Part shown: one piece after another, positions 45,383 to 56,149 of the stretch
Position numbering within the stretch: position 1 is the first letter of the stretch
Layout of the letters: the number at the start of each line of letters is the position of its first letter
Assembly: GCF_950295315.1 (NCBI RefSeq)
Contig: NC_080171.1
Coordinates: forward strand, 32,852,361-32,916,360
DNA: 64,000 bases
Direction: 5' to 3'
From: Erinaceus europaeus
Taxonomy: Eukaryota > Chordata > Mammalia > Eulipotyphla > Erinaceidae
Notes under the pieces: generated by a model
Databases searched by the model: none
What the model was told of the DNA's origin: nothing
The model's input: only the letters and a program-made list of their open reading frames with translations
Program-made: the position numbers and the translations under genes

Positions 45383-45496
45383 TGGGGAGACAGCATAACA
45401 GTTATGCAAAATCGTAAATGCCTAAGGTGCAGAGGTCTCAGGTTTAATCCCCAGCACTACCAGTAGCCAAAGCTGAGCAGTGCTCTGGTGTCTCTA

Positions 45497-45550
<54 letters not shown>

Positions 45551-45601
45551 CCTATCTTCTGTCTTTTACTCTGTATCTATCTCATTAAAAAAAAATTAAA
45601 G
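45383..45601 (+). mobile_element. SINE (type C) with (ATCT)n
   Basis: GGGGAGACAGCATAACAGTTATGC head and GGTTTAATCCCCAGCAC, then an (ATCT)n microsatellite at 45497-45557 and a short A tail. Confidence 0.9.
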
Positions 45602-46044
45602 AGGAACTGCAGTATGAAAGGAAGGAAGCTTTCCCCAAGAGAAAATCAGTAGTAAAATTGAGATGGAAACCAGGTATGCATGAGTCCACAGGGCCAAACA
45701 GAGGAAGACGTTTGTAGGCAAGGGAGTTCAAAAGCTCTCCATAATGGCTCATGGTAAAAGAATTCTGGTAGAGTTCAATCTCTGGAACAGGAACCTCTCA
45801 TGAATTCTCTGGTCCTTCCCTGTGTCAAACTGACAGTTTTGGCTACGGCAATAGTTTCACTTCTTCCTGTTCTTCATTACCACTTTTGGCTGAAGACCCC
45901 TGCCTGCCCTCAGCTTTGTGTTAGGTTTTCAGGAAGGATGTGGATGCCCTCTCCAGCCTAACCTTTATGTCATCATCCTGGTCCCCCTCTTACTTCCTCC
46001 TTTCCCAGTGGGATTGAGCATAAGACATCCAGCTAAGTTTTAAT
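45602..46044. other. Unassigned DNA
   Basis: No gene recognised. Confidence 0.4.
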
Positions 46045-46619
46045 CTCATACAAATAATAAATATAATAATAAATATAAGTTGCTAAAAGACGTCCTTTTC
46101 AACAAATAGTGCCGGGAAAATTGGACAGCCACATGTACAAAAGTGAAACTAGGTCAGCACTTAATGTAACCAAAATCAGATCAAAATGGATCAAATATCT
46201 AGATATTGGACCAGAAACTTTAAAAATATATAGAAGAAAACATTGATGAAATATTGTAGGACCCTAACATCAAAGAGATATTTAAAGACTCAACCTCATG
46301 GGCACATGAAGCAAAAACAAGTTAAAATACATGGTACTAAATCAAACTTGAAAGCTTCTACATATCAAAAGTAAACTGCATACATATAACCAAACAACAC
46401 AGTAATTGAGAGAAGATATTTACACATCACACGTCTGACAAATGGTTGATATCAAACGTCTATAAAGAATTTGAGGAGTCAGGTAGTGGTGCACCTGATT
46501 AAGTGCACACACTACAGTGCACAAGGACTCAGGTTCAAGCCCCTGGTCCCCACCTGCACTGGGAAAACTTCACAAGTGGTGAAGCAGGGCTGAAGGTGTC
46601 CCTCTGCCTCCTTCCCTCC

Positions 46620-47283
46620 TTTTTTTTTAATTATCTTTATCTATTTATTTGGATATAGACAGCCAGAAATCGAGAGGGAAGGGAGTGATAGAGGGGAAGA
46701 GAGACAGAGAGACACCTGCAGCACTGCTATTGGGTAGTATGCCACCTCCCCCTGGCTTCTGCTTAACCATATGCCTATATAGGGATTTACTGATCCCATT
46801 CAAAGCTTTGGTCTATTTACATAAATCACTCCCTCCAGGGCATTGGTGGTTCAGTGATAGGATTCTCGCCTGTTCCGCCCCCTCCTTGTCACACTCTGAT
46901 TTTCACCAGTCACTTTTCTCTCCACCCTCTCTATATCACATCCTGTTTCCACCCTACTTGGAGAGTATAAAAACAGCTGCTCTTCTGATTAACGACACCT
47001 GGAAATTGCTTTCCGGCTCCGAGAGTTCCAGAGTGTATCTCCTGCGGAAGTTAGTGCGGCACGAGTTCCTGATCCCTCTCCCACGCAGCAGCCTAGATCG
47101 GCTCCAGTTGAGTTCTCTCCAAGCCAGAGAGCACTAGCTCGGGAAGAAGTACCCTCAGGCTATCCCAGCACACTGCTTCACCACTTGTGAAGCTTTCCCC
47201 CTGCAGTTGGTGGCTGGGGGCTTGAACCCAGGTCCTTGCGCACTGTATTGTGTGCACAACCAGGTGCACCACCACCCGGTTCC
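46620..47283 (-). mobile_element. SINE (type B), third level of the nest
   Basis: Bounded by TGCCTCCTTCCCTCC (46605-46619) and TGCCTCTTTCCCTCT (47284-47298) from the host SINE. Itself split by a solo LTR. Confidence 0.9.
46728..47170 (+). mobile_element. Solo LTR1, innermost level of the nest
   Basis: Exact 6-bp duplication CACTGC (46722-46727 and 47171-47176) inside the SINE word CAGCACTGCTTCACC. 443 bp, starts TATTGGG (TG mutated to TA) and ends CCCAGCA. TATAAAA at about 46967-46973. One of the ATTTACATAA units present in the ERV-A LTRs is missing. Confidence 0.97.
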
Positions 47284-47771
47284 TGCCTCTTTCCCTCTTT
47301 ATTTCCCCCTTCCCTTTCAATTTCGTTCTCTTTCTCTCCAGTAACAAATACTTTTTAAAAATCTAAAAGTAATAATATTAATAATTTGTATAACTCAACA
47401 AAAGAGGAAAAAAAGTGGGTCAAAAGACTGGGGAAACAGTTTCCTAAAGAAGACACATGGACCCAGACATATGAAGAAATGTTCCACTTCACTTATAATT
47501 AAAGAAATACAAATAAGACTACACTGACATTCCGCCTCACAGCTGTGAGAATGACTTCCATCAACAGAACAGGAAATGGTATGTGCTGGCAAGGTTGTAG
47601 AGAAAACGGGATTGCATTTCACTATGGGTGGGATAGACAAACACTAAGTTGAGGGGTCATATGCACTCCTGTTTTCATAGCTACATTATTCATAAGAGCC
47701 GAAGAGTGAAAACAGTCTAAATGCCCAGCAACAGAGAAGTTATGTAATATGTACTCCATGGAAATTACTCT

Positions 47772-47948
47772 TTTTTATCATTATAAGCTGAAAGTTTTTA
47801 ATTTTTAAATTGAATTTATTTCATTATCATCATCATCATCATCATCATCGTTATTATTACCAGAGCACTGCTCATTTGTGACTTATGGTGGTGCTGGGGA
47901 TTGAACCTGGGATTTTGAAGCCTCAGGCATCTTAGTTATCTCTCCTAG
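47772..47948 (-). mobile_element. SINE (type C) with (TCA)n, in the same L1
   Basis: (TCA)n at 47825-47850, CCAGAGCACTGCTC and GGTGGTGCTGGGGATTGAAC in complement orientation. Confidence 0.88.
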
Positions 47949-48280
47949 AATCTTACTCTGTAATCAGAAAAGATGATATTATGTTCTTTGGGATAAAATG
48001 GAATGAACTGGAAGTTATTACGCTAGCAAAGTAAATAAAGAGATAAAAGACAACTACTGGGTGGTTTTTCTCATCTATGGAATCTAGAGAACTGAAGCAC
48101 ATAAATATGAAAAAAAAAGCAAACTCTTAAGCAAACTCTTGAGACTTTGTGAGAACTATGGTGATTATCATCGTGAGGATGGGAGTTTGGTTGTGGGAGA
48201 GACATGGAACTATACCCTTTAATTTTATGATCTTGTAAACCAAAATTTATCACAAACAAAAAATTTCCTGGAAATAGATA

Positions 48281-50943
48281 AATACAAGGTACTATACTGG
48301 GGGCATACTGATACTAAAATAGTGTCAGTCACTTATCTAAAATTTAAATTTGAATGCCCTGTATCTTTTCTGATATCCCTGATCTCTATGGATGAGTAGG
48401 AGGCTGTGTAATAAAGAACTTTACCCACACCATTTCCAAAATATTTGTCTTTTGGCATACCTTTGTTTCCTACCACTTCACCTTAGTTACTAAGACTCAT
48501 CTACGACATGAGAAATCTTATCACCAACTTAGCCTAGACCTGTACTTTTTCCCCATGTTCATGTCAATATTTGGCAAAGGAGAGAAACCACTGGCAGGGC
48601 ATGTGGTTTGACTAGGATGATTAAGACTGAGACTTGCTGTCCCTACAAGAACAGAGCTGTGGCACCATGTCTTCTTTTTTGATAAGTTTTTGCATGGAAA
48701 GCAGCTCATTTGAAGGGTAAAGTAAGAGTTCCCATTATGCCTAAGGACAGAGAACAGGTCTTGGGTTGGCTGAGAATAGGTACCATGGGAACTTGGCAAG
48801 GAAACTACTCTCTGACCTTTAGCTGCCTCACAAATAGCATAGGCCTAAGAATTCCTGCGTCACAGAATTATTAAACTATAAATGGCATGGTCTGTATAAA
48901 AGGTTTTGCCTAGCAACTGACACATTCATTCATTCATTTACTTTACCAGTTAGAAGTTTGAGCTTAGTATAGTTCCTTGGATAGTGGACAATCAATCAAT
49001 GACAACTCTAATTATCATTATTGTCAACTTGGAAGTGGTTCTAAAGCAGAGTTCTCTGTGTCATTTAGAGGACAAGAAAATGCAATAAGGTAATAAATCA
49101 CTAATTAAAAAACTATTAAAAAATTCAGAGGAATGAGTCAGAGGCAGCTGCAGACACAGAGCATCATAGCATAAATGGAGTTCATGGGAAAGGGAAGAAA
49201 GTGGTGGATCTTCCTGGCTGTGCTTGACACAGAAGAGCCAAAGCCTTGTGAATGCACACTGCCTAGTTCTGTTGATAAGTTCACAGTTAAAGAAGTCAGT
49301 ACGTGATGTGTGATTTGTTGAAACTGCATGTCTCTCTGCTTTCTGTTCCTCTTCCATCTTCTTTCCGTTGAAACTTGTGATGAGAATGAGAAGTCTTAGA
49401 TAACCATAGAAGGGATCTGAGTCATTTTCAAAGAAGCGAAGGCAAGGGAGAGGTGAGCCATGCTTGTAGTCTGAACAACTCCCAAGAAGGGGATGAGGGA
49501 AGGAGGGTGACCCACCAAAAGCTCCCATTTGAGGAGGAGATGAACTTATGTTAGAGGTTTCCAAGCTTCCCAGTGGCAAGTGGCATTAAACAGAGCAGAA
49601 TCAAAATAAGATTGATGGCAAAGATAAAATGATGAGGGAGTCAGGAATGTTCTGCTGTCATCCCTCCTTTTCGTAAGCTGGGGAGAGATATAACAGGAAC
49701 ACACCCAAGAGAAATGGAATTAGTTTACCTCATCACTAGTCATAATTCATATTAGCTGGTTTTTACACACTTTCCATGAAGGAAACCTGGGAATATAACC
49801 ATTATTAGTAATAATATTTTGGGTTGGGAGACCTTTCCCTTTTCCTTGTTTTCTCTTTTCCTGACTGATAGACAGATGAATTTCTGGAATGTAAACCCTT
49901 CCCAGAACCATGATGGTCAATGCCACCCATTTGAGTAAGGAAGGTTGACTTGTGTCTACTGTTTTGTTTCAGACACAAACTCAACTGAGTTCTCAGAACC
50001 AGATCTAAGAATGCCACATAGGAAGTTCACCTGAGAACAGGCAGGATGTCACTGAGAACACTTACTTTTAGTGGAGTGGATTCTAAAGCATATCTGTTCC
50101 AACAGCCTCACCTTACTTTCTCCCTTATTCATGTAGTCCCCACTGTTCTGAAAGACCCTCATTTTCCTGTACCCAGGGGGGAAAGTGGCACTACCTATCC
50201 TCTGCTTCTAGGAGAGATGCTAATTCTCATAAAACTATAGTATTTTTCTCAACTCTGAAATCCAATGGCAATTTGGAGCCCACACTATAGGGCATATTTT
50301 ACACTTCTCTCAAAGAGTTATTTATGTTTCTTTATCAATGCATAATGCCATTTGTCTCTTACCCTATTTTTTTACTTAAAAATCCATTCTGACTGGCTGT
50401 GACATAAGCACATCAGACCTTTTACTATTTTCAGGGAATGCTTTTCCCCCCATTATTTCATAACCACCCTTGTTATGTGTCTATTAATAAGTTTTCTGAA
50501 ATTTTCTTTACTAAATAATTTGTTATGCAAATGTCATTGAATGCAATTGTATACATTTAGATGATGTGGTCTGTCATATGCCTAAGCTATGTATTAAGGC
50601 CTGTTAGGACCACCTCATATGTGCAGTTGATCACTGACCAGAATGCCATTAAGTGGCATATGACAATACTTAATACTTTATATCTAAAGGAGTCTCTTAA
50701 CGACAGTATGGAATTAAAATATACGTTTATCCATTCTGCTAATCTCTGCATTTTTACTGTAGATTTTGATCTACTTTCACATGGATTACTTTCCACATAA
50801 ATTGCTATTGATAAGGAAGGACTTGGTATTGCCATTCTTATTATTTTAGGCATGTTTTATAGGTCACTCTCATTTCCTCCATTAATACCTCCTTTTGCAT
50901 TAATTGATTTTTACAGTGACACATTTTGATTTTCTTCTCATTT
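48281..50943. other. Unassigned, largely non-repeat DNA
   Basis: 2.7 kb without a recognised repeat. A 172-codon minus frame (49579-49061) has no domain, repeat or signal I recognise and is within chance expectation for a 64-kb window. Confidence 0.4.
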
Positions 50944-52360
50944 TTTAAAAAATTTCCATTTATAAAAAGGAAACATTGACAAAACCATAGGATAAGAGGG
51001 GTACAACTCCACACAATTCCCACCACTAGAACTCCATATCCTATCCCCTCCCTTGATAGCTTTTCTATTCTTTAACTCTCTGGGAGTGTGGACCCAAGGT
51101 CATTGTGGGGTGCAGAAGGTGGAAGGTCTGGCTTCTATAATTGCTTCCCTGCTGAACATGGGTGTTGACAGGTCAATCCATACTCCCTGCCTGCCTCTCT
51201 CTTTCCCTAGTGGGGCAGGGCTTTGGGGAAATGGAGCTCCAGGACATATTGATAGGATTGTCTATCCAGGAAAGTCTGGTTGGCATCATGCTGGCATCTG
51301 GAACTTGGTGGCTGAAAAGAGTGTTAATATATAAAACCAAACAAGTTTTTGACTAAGCATGAACCTAAAGGCTGAAATAGTGCAGATGGAGAGTTGGCAG
51401 CGGGGGGGGGGGTCTCCGTTATGTAGATAGCTAGTAGGCATATTTTAGTTATATTACAAAGGCCCTGTGGCTATACTAGCTTTTTTTTCCCCCTGAGCCT
51501 GAAATCTGATATGCAGGTGGAACCTAGTTATTGTCTGGGGAGATGATGTCATGGCTGGAAAAGGACCAGAAAGCTTGATCAGGGAAAAGAGTACCTCCCA
51601 AATATGGGAAAGGTATATAAATATTGTTGACTGTAAATCCCATTGATTTGATGTGATCTGGGGCCCATATTCAGCTTAGGAGCCTATGTGACCTCTGCGT
51701 CTCTGTAGATCTGACCTCACATTCTGTGGTCATCATTAGAAACATTCCAAGCTGTCCCAACATCAGGACCCATCTTCCTAACGTGTAGCATAGAGTATGT
51801 TATCCAGCCTCCCTTCAGAGGATGGAACATTCCCTACCGTTGTTGATCCAAATCGAGGGAAAGGTCCTATGGGGGTCCACAAAGTGGTCTGTTTTGTTGT
51901 TCCCGATAGAGACGACCAGTAACAATGGAGAGAGGGGTTTATTTGAGGTCTAGGCCCATCATGTCTGTTTGGGAATCTCAGGACTCCCTGACTAGGGCCC
52001 CAGCTGATGGGGTGGCCTAATAGTGACTAAAGAATCATCGTTAAAGTATGGCAGTCTCTTGCCCTTATTCATCTTTTGCAGTCCTTGCTTTGATACCAAC
52101 CTAATCATTGTAGGAGTACCACTTCAGTATGCTTCAATTCAGACTGTGTCCAGAAACATCAGGCATGGAATGTCAACCCTTCAGCCTTATTACTCGGGTG
52201 AGACTTTTCCTCTCTTAGGGTTCTCTAATTCCATTCCACGTGGTTCACTTCCTAATAATGTCTCAAAACCCAGACATAGACCAGGTCCCATTAGATAGGG
52301 CATATGTTCACATGTATCCATAAATTTAGGGCAAATATATATACCTGAAAGCAAAAGTAC
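50944..52360 (-). mobile_element. L1 3'-region repeat, about 1.4 kb
   Basis: The complement ends like an L1 3' terminus: TGTGTGGAGTTGTACCCCTC, CCTATGGTTTTGTCAATG, TTATAAATGG. The far end holds R1 in inverted orientation (52090-52205). An internal plus-strand GGTATATAAATATTG box (51611-51625) looks promoter-like. Which strand is the original sense of the far half is not certain. Confidence 0.6.
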
Positions 52361-52371
52361 ACAATAGTCTA

Positions 52372-52475
52372 CACTTGTGAAGCTTTCCTCCTTCAGGTGG
52401 GGACTGGGGACTTGATCCTGGGTCCTTGCACACTGTAGCATGTGTGCTCAACCAGGTGTGCCACCACCCAGCTCC
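52372..52475 (-). mobile_element. SINE (type B), truncated
   Basis: Only the head and body remain: TTCAGGTGGGGACTGGGGAC and GCCACCACCCAGCTCC. Confidence 0.8.
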
Positions 52476-52499
52476 TTTTAATATTATTTTTTCACAAAT

Positions 52500-53045
52500 C
52501 ACATTTCTTCACATTGCTTGTCCAGTAACACAAATCATGATTCTTTTTAACTAGTTTTGAGTATAGTGGAGAAATGAAAGTGCAACTATAAGCCATAGTT
52601 ACAATGGCAATGTAACTGAATTTTCTCTTGTATTTACCTTTATATGGAATCTTGATTTCTCCATATGCTTTCAAGTTACTGTTGTGTCCTTCCATTTGTT
52701 TAAAATGCATTTCCTGTAAGTTCTGTTTAGTGGTACTGATTTCTCTACTTTTGCTTATCTAAAGATGCTCTAATTTATCACTTATTTTGAAATGTAATTT
52801 TGCTAGATATATAATTCTTGTTTGACAGGCTTCTTCCTTGTGGTACTTTATATGTTTGTTGCCCTTTGGACACGAATTTTCCCATTATAAACAGTTGTTA
52901 ATAGTATTGAGAGTCTCTTTTACATAATGGTTTGTAATTGTTGTCTTATGGATTTCATCTTTGACTTTTAACAGAATCATTATGTGTTTCATTGTAGGTC
53001 TCTTTAAGTTTATCATACTTGGAAATTTTGAGTGTCTTGGATTTA
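52500..53045 (-). mobile_element. Ancient L1 (HAL1/L1M-like) relic
   Basis: TTTTGCTAGATATATAATTCTTG, GAGTCTCTTTTACATAATGG and TTAACAGAATCATTATGTGT recall old L1/HAL1 consensus phrases in complement. Family assignment from memory. Confidence 0.4.
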
Positions 53046-53215
53046 TACAGATTCACTTTTTAATTTTTATTTATAAAATGGAAATATTGACAATACAATT
53101 CCACACAATTTTTACCACCATAACTCTGTATTTCCCCCCTAACTTATGGATACGTGTACGTATGCCCTATCTCATGGGTCCTAGCCTAGGTTCTGAGGTT
53201 TGTTAAGATATGTAC
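53046..53215. mobile_element. L1 3'-region repeat, start of a split copy
   Basis: 53046-53138 matches the left end of the 50.94-kb repeat (ATTGACAATACAATTCCACAC), but 53139-53209 (TATGGATACGTGTACGTATGC) matches its right end in complement, as if one part is inverted. It continues at 56150. Confidence 0.55.
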
Positions 53216-53438
53216 TGCCGGGATAGCTTCATGGGCAGGAGAGAGACGACCAGGGACTCATGGCTGAGCTGGGAAGCAGTTCAATCTTTATTGTCGAGTG
53301 GGGATGCAGTTCAACAATATAATCTCTATTCATTAGAAAATACTGTCCTTTATATCTCCTGAGGCAGAAGTGTCAGGAAGAGGAAGTACATAGGATGGGG
53401 GTGGGGAGAAGGAAAAAGCATGTGAACCAGTGGGGATT

Positions 53439-53809
53439 TGTTAGTATGCTTCTAAATTCTGCTTATAAGACCTTCTGTTTTGATCATCATATTAGGTTCG
53501 CTTGTATTACTAACCATGTGGTCTATTTACATAATCACTGTTTTACCCGCCCTGCCTGCAGGGTATTGGTTTAATCCCCACTAGTTAGATGGAAGCTTTC
53601 TATGTTCTGTTTGCACTCTTTTTTTTTGCTCTGCTCCCTCTCCTAGTCATTTCCTTTCCCTTGTCACTTCTGGTGAAGAGATGAATAAAAGGCGATGCAT
53701 CTGATTAATAAATGAGATACTGCTTCCCAGCTCAGCCATGAGTCCCTGGTCGTCTGTCTCCTGCCCATGAAGCTAGACCGGCAAATGGCACCCTGAACAG
53801 GGACTGGCA
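53439..53809 (+). mobile_element. 5' LTR of ERV-C (LTR3, extended end)
   Basis: TGTTAGTATGC start; AATAAA at 53707-53712. It runs past the normal LTR3 end (ACCGGCA at 53783) through AATGGCACCCTGAACAGGGA to GGACTGGCA at 53809. The 3' LTR has the same extension. Confidence 0.85.
53786..53804 (+). other. Primer-site-like motif inside the LTR end (tRNA-Lys3 type)
   Basis: TGGCACCCTGAACAGGGAC resembles the known lysine-3 primer site with one substitution and one inserted T. It follows the ordinary LTR3 end by 2 bases, which is where a primer site belongs. Confidence 0.6.
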
Positions 53810-53811
53810 TA

Positions 53812-53829
53812 TGACACCCAAGGTGGGGC
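53812..53829 (+). other. Primer-binding site, tRNA-Lys1,2 type
   Basis: TGACACCCAAGGTGGGGC matches the lysine-1,2 primer site at 15 of 18 positions; two of the changes are G to A at CpG. It sits 2 bases after the extended LTR end. Confidence 0.6.
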
Positions 53830-53876
53830 CTAACCTGCCCATCCCCCATATAAGTAAACTTGGCTACCCATCTGCC

Positions 53877-54300
53877 ATGGGCTGCCTTTCTACTTATGAA
53901 GAAGTTTCCTAAAGCCTCTACTCTTTCTTCATGAGACAGTTTCTCTGTCTCTGGAACATTTTGTTCTGGGCCACACTTTGGTTCTCTGACCGGGAACTTT
54001 GGTTCCTTATGACCATGATCGTAGAGCTTGGAAGACGCATGGAGATTTCCCCTGGGACTTTCTGGACTCCCTCTTGCATGTTTCCTGTGGAGAAGGACTA
54101 CTCTAACTTGAAGAGCATTCTCCAGTACCCTGGCAGTCCCCAAGATTGGAGAAACATGGTTAGTTTTACTCTCCTGATTCAATTCTTTCTTCGATGGGAA
54201 GACTTTTTAAAAATGGGTGCCTGCAGCAATCCAGCAGGAACCATCAGAAGCATCCTAAATGGAATTTCGAGGAGCTTTTTGGACTAGGACACCCTCCAAG
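53877..54300 (+). pseudogene. gag: ERV-C gag remnant
   Basis: An ATG at 53877 reads MGCLSTYEE, a start with a possible myristoylation glycine, and stops after 11 codons. The next open part (53931-54287) has FLCLWNILFWATLW, matching the hydrophobic Gag segment of ERV-A, and SPQDWRNMVSFTLLIQFFLRW, matching its capsid TPQDW stretch. Most of matrix, the end of capsid and nucleocapsid are gone. Frames are broken several times. Confidence 0.75.
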
Positions 54301-55636
54301 GACTCATGATGCTACATGGTGAGATCTGGATAATCTGGTTAAAGGTGAAAGAAGCAAAAACTGCCTATGGCTTTTCTCTCGATTCCCCCCTCATTCTCTC
54401 TGAATATCTTAGGTTTGCTGTCTGCTTTCAGTTGCTTTTCATAAGAGGGTGATTTGAATGACTGAATTTTTGTATGACATTGACTTTAAAAAATGCTGCA
54501 TGCAGCCATGATTTCTAAAGACATCCAGAAACAGTCCAAAAATTGATTTTTTTTCTCTTTTGATTTTTTATGTCTTGGAAATGTTTAATCCTGAAAACTG
54601 TATGAGTATGGGTGGGGTAGATAAAGCAATGGTTATGTTAATGATTCTCATGCCTGAGGCTTCTAACCATGGTTCTTCTGTTTACCTTTCCACATTTTAT
54701 TGAGTTTTAACTGTTTAAAAAACCTTAAAATCATACTAGAAAGGACTTCCAATTATAATGGAATTATCATTTATAGTAAACTTCTAATCTGCTACAAGTT
54801 TTGCTTCACAAGTAAGTGAATTAAAGCTGTCAAGTCTTCACATGAAAAAGCATCTGCTCAAATGAAATCCCCGGAAATCCATTTGGACCCCTGTTCTCTG
54901 ACATCGCCCACAAGATGGCACGACTGCAGCAGCCCCCCCCCCCCCGGAAACCAATGATGTGACCTGGCACGACCTGAAGAAACAGATTCACAGACTCCAA
55001 AGCTCACTCTCAGCAGAAAAGAATAATTTCAGTGGCTAACCTTCCCCATAGAGACAGACGTGCAGCATTTCATCCCCTGGCATTTCATCCATGGTCATCT
55101 GCTTTGGACTGACAATTCTATAACTTACTGGCACACCTCTTGGACACTTTACACAACTTTACAGCAGTTTCCCTTTACACAACTGGGTTTCTCAAAGACT
55201 GACTGCAGCAGTCCATGGACTTTACAGCCAGAAGCCTTGGGGACTCTATAGGCTACGTCCCCTCTCTTACAGGCTCTGCCCACAGAGGTAGGAACCCCCC
55301 CTCCTTACTAGGTCCTGCCCACAGAGGTAGGAAATGCCCTCTGAGGCATGAAACACCCCCCAGAGGCAAGAGATGCCCAGAGAGGCAGGAAATGCCCTTT
55401 GAGGCTTAAAACGCCCCCAGAGGAAAGAGATGCCCCTAGAGGTGAGAAATGTCCTTTCGCCTGATAGGCCTTGCCCTTTGAGGCAGGAAACGCCCCCTCA
55501 GCCCTCCCCTTGGCATCACACTGGTTCTTGCTGCTCTCTTACTTGTTCCTCCATGTCTTATGCCAGTTCTTTTGAAAATGCCTGTACTATATAGGTTTCT
55601 GTTCACCCCACAGTCCTGATACTATGGCCATTAGTT
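54301..55636 (+). other. ERV-C 3' region with tandem repeats
   Basis: Homologous to the 3' regions of ERV-A and ERV-B (for example GACTGCAGCAGTCCATGGAC at 55201). It keeps a hydrophobic frame at 55499-55585 (ITLVLAALLLVPPCL). Between them lies an array of GAGGCAGGAAATGCCC-like units (about 55262-55500). Confidence 0.75.
55262..55500 (+). repeat. Imperfect tandem array in ERV-C
   Basis: About ten degenerate units of roughly 20 bp with the core AGAGGYAGGAAAYGCCC. ERV-B has only proline-rich unique sequence at the same place, so the array expanded in the ERV-C lineage. Confidence 0.8.
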
Positions 55637-55653
55637 AAAAAGAAAGGGGGGAA
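55637..55653 (+). other. Polypurine tract of ERV-C
   Basis: AAAAAGAAAGGGGGGAA, directly before the 3' LTR. Confidence 0.95.
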
Positions 55654-56021
55654 TGTTGGTATGCTTCTAAATTCTGCTTATAAGACCTTCTGTTTTTAGG
55701 TTCGCTTGTATTACTTACCATGTGGTCTATTTACATAATCACTGTTTAACCTGGGTCCCACCCTGCCTGCAGGGTACTGGTTTAATCCCCACTGGTTAGA
55801 TGGAAGCTTTCTATGTTCTGTTTGCGCTCTTTTTTTTTTGCTCCGCTCCCTCTCCTAGTCATTTCCTTTCCCTTGTCACTTCTGGTGAAGAGATGCATAA
55901 AAGGCGATGTATCTGATTAATAAATGAGATACTGCTTCCCAGCTCAGCCATGAGTCCCTGGTCATCTGTCTCCCGCCTGTGAAGCTAGACTGGCAAATGG
56001 TGCCCTGAACAGGGACTGGCA
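55654..56021 (+). mobile_element. 3' LTR of ERV-C (LTR3, extended end)
   Basis: 368 bp with the same 26-bp extension beyond ACTGGCA (55995) as the 5' LTR: AATGGTGCCCTGAACAGGGA to GGACTGGCA. The target repeat starts right after the extended end, not after the ordinary one. Confidence 0.88.
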
Positions 56022-56149
56022 GAGATTCAACCAATGAAAACAATGATTATGTAAATAGACCACAGTGTTAAGCAATACAAGGGAACCTAATGTGATGATC
56101 AAAACAGAAGGTCTTATAAGCAGAATTTAGAAGCATACCAACAATGCAC

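Larger units (their letters stand above)
46474..47375 (+). mobile_element. SINE (type B), second level of the nest
   Basis: Head at 46474-46530 (AGGAGTCAGGTAGTGGTGC), pyrimidine stretch to 46619, then resumes at 47284. L1 reads through when it is removed. Confidence 0.88.
46045..48280 (+). mobile_element. L1 fragment hosting nested SINEs and an LTR
   Basis: L1 ORF2 C-terminal text (TTTTCAACAAATAGTGCCGG; AACTTGAAAGCTTCTACATA) continues after the nest at 47389 (TATAACTCAAC, AAAGAAGACACATGGACC, ATATGCACTCCTGTTTTCAT) and after a SINE at 47949. All reading frames are broken. Confidence 0.85.
53439..56021 (+). mobile_element. ERV-C: short internally deleted provirus
   Basis: 5' LTR 53439-53809, internal 53810-55653, 3' LTR 55654-56021, target repeat GGGATT/GAGATT (53433-53438, 56022-56027). 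Internal sequence has gag remnants and the 3' region but no pro or pol. By eye the LTRs differ by about 15 substitutions and two indels, so it is clearly older than ERV-A. Confidence 0.93.
53216..56143 (-). mobile_element. Solo LTR3 (minus), split by ERV-C
   Basis: The two pieces 53216-53438 and 56028-56143 make one LTR3 when ERV-C is removed: the sequence then reads GTGGGGATTCAACCAATG, as in the LTR3 at 30224. The outer target repeat is ATGTAC/ATGCAC (53210-53215, 56144-56149). Confidence 0.9.

Noticed and set aside
46649..47137. 162-codon plus frame
   Set aside because: It starts in a minus-strand SINE and continues through the solo LTR1; a chance join.
49061..49579. 172-codon minus frame in unique DNA
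   Set aside because: No domain, signal or repeat recognised, low-complexity composition only in parts, and one frame of this length is expected by chance in 64 kb of DNA of this composition.
54300..55636. Complete pol or env in ERV-C
   Set aside because: No RT, integrase or intact env motif is present between the gag remnant and the polypurine tract; the provirus is internally deleted.
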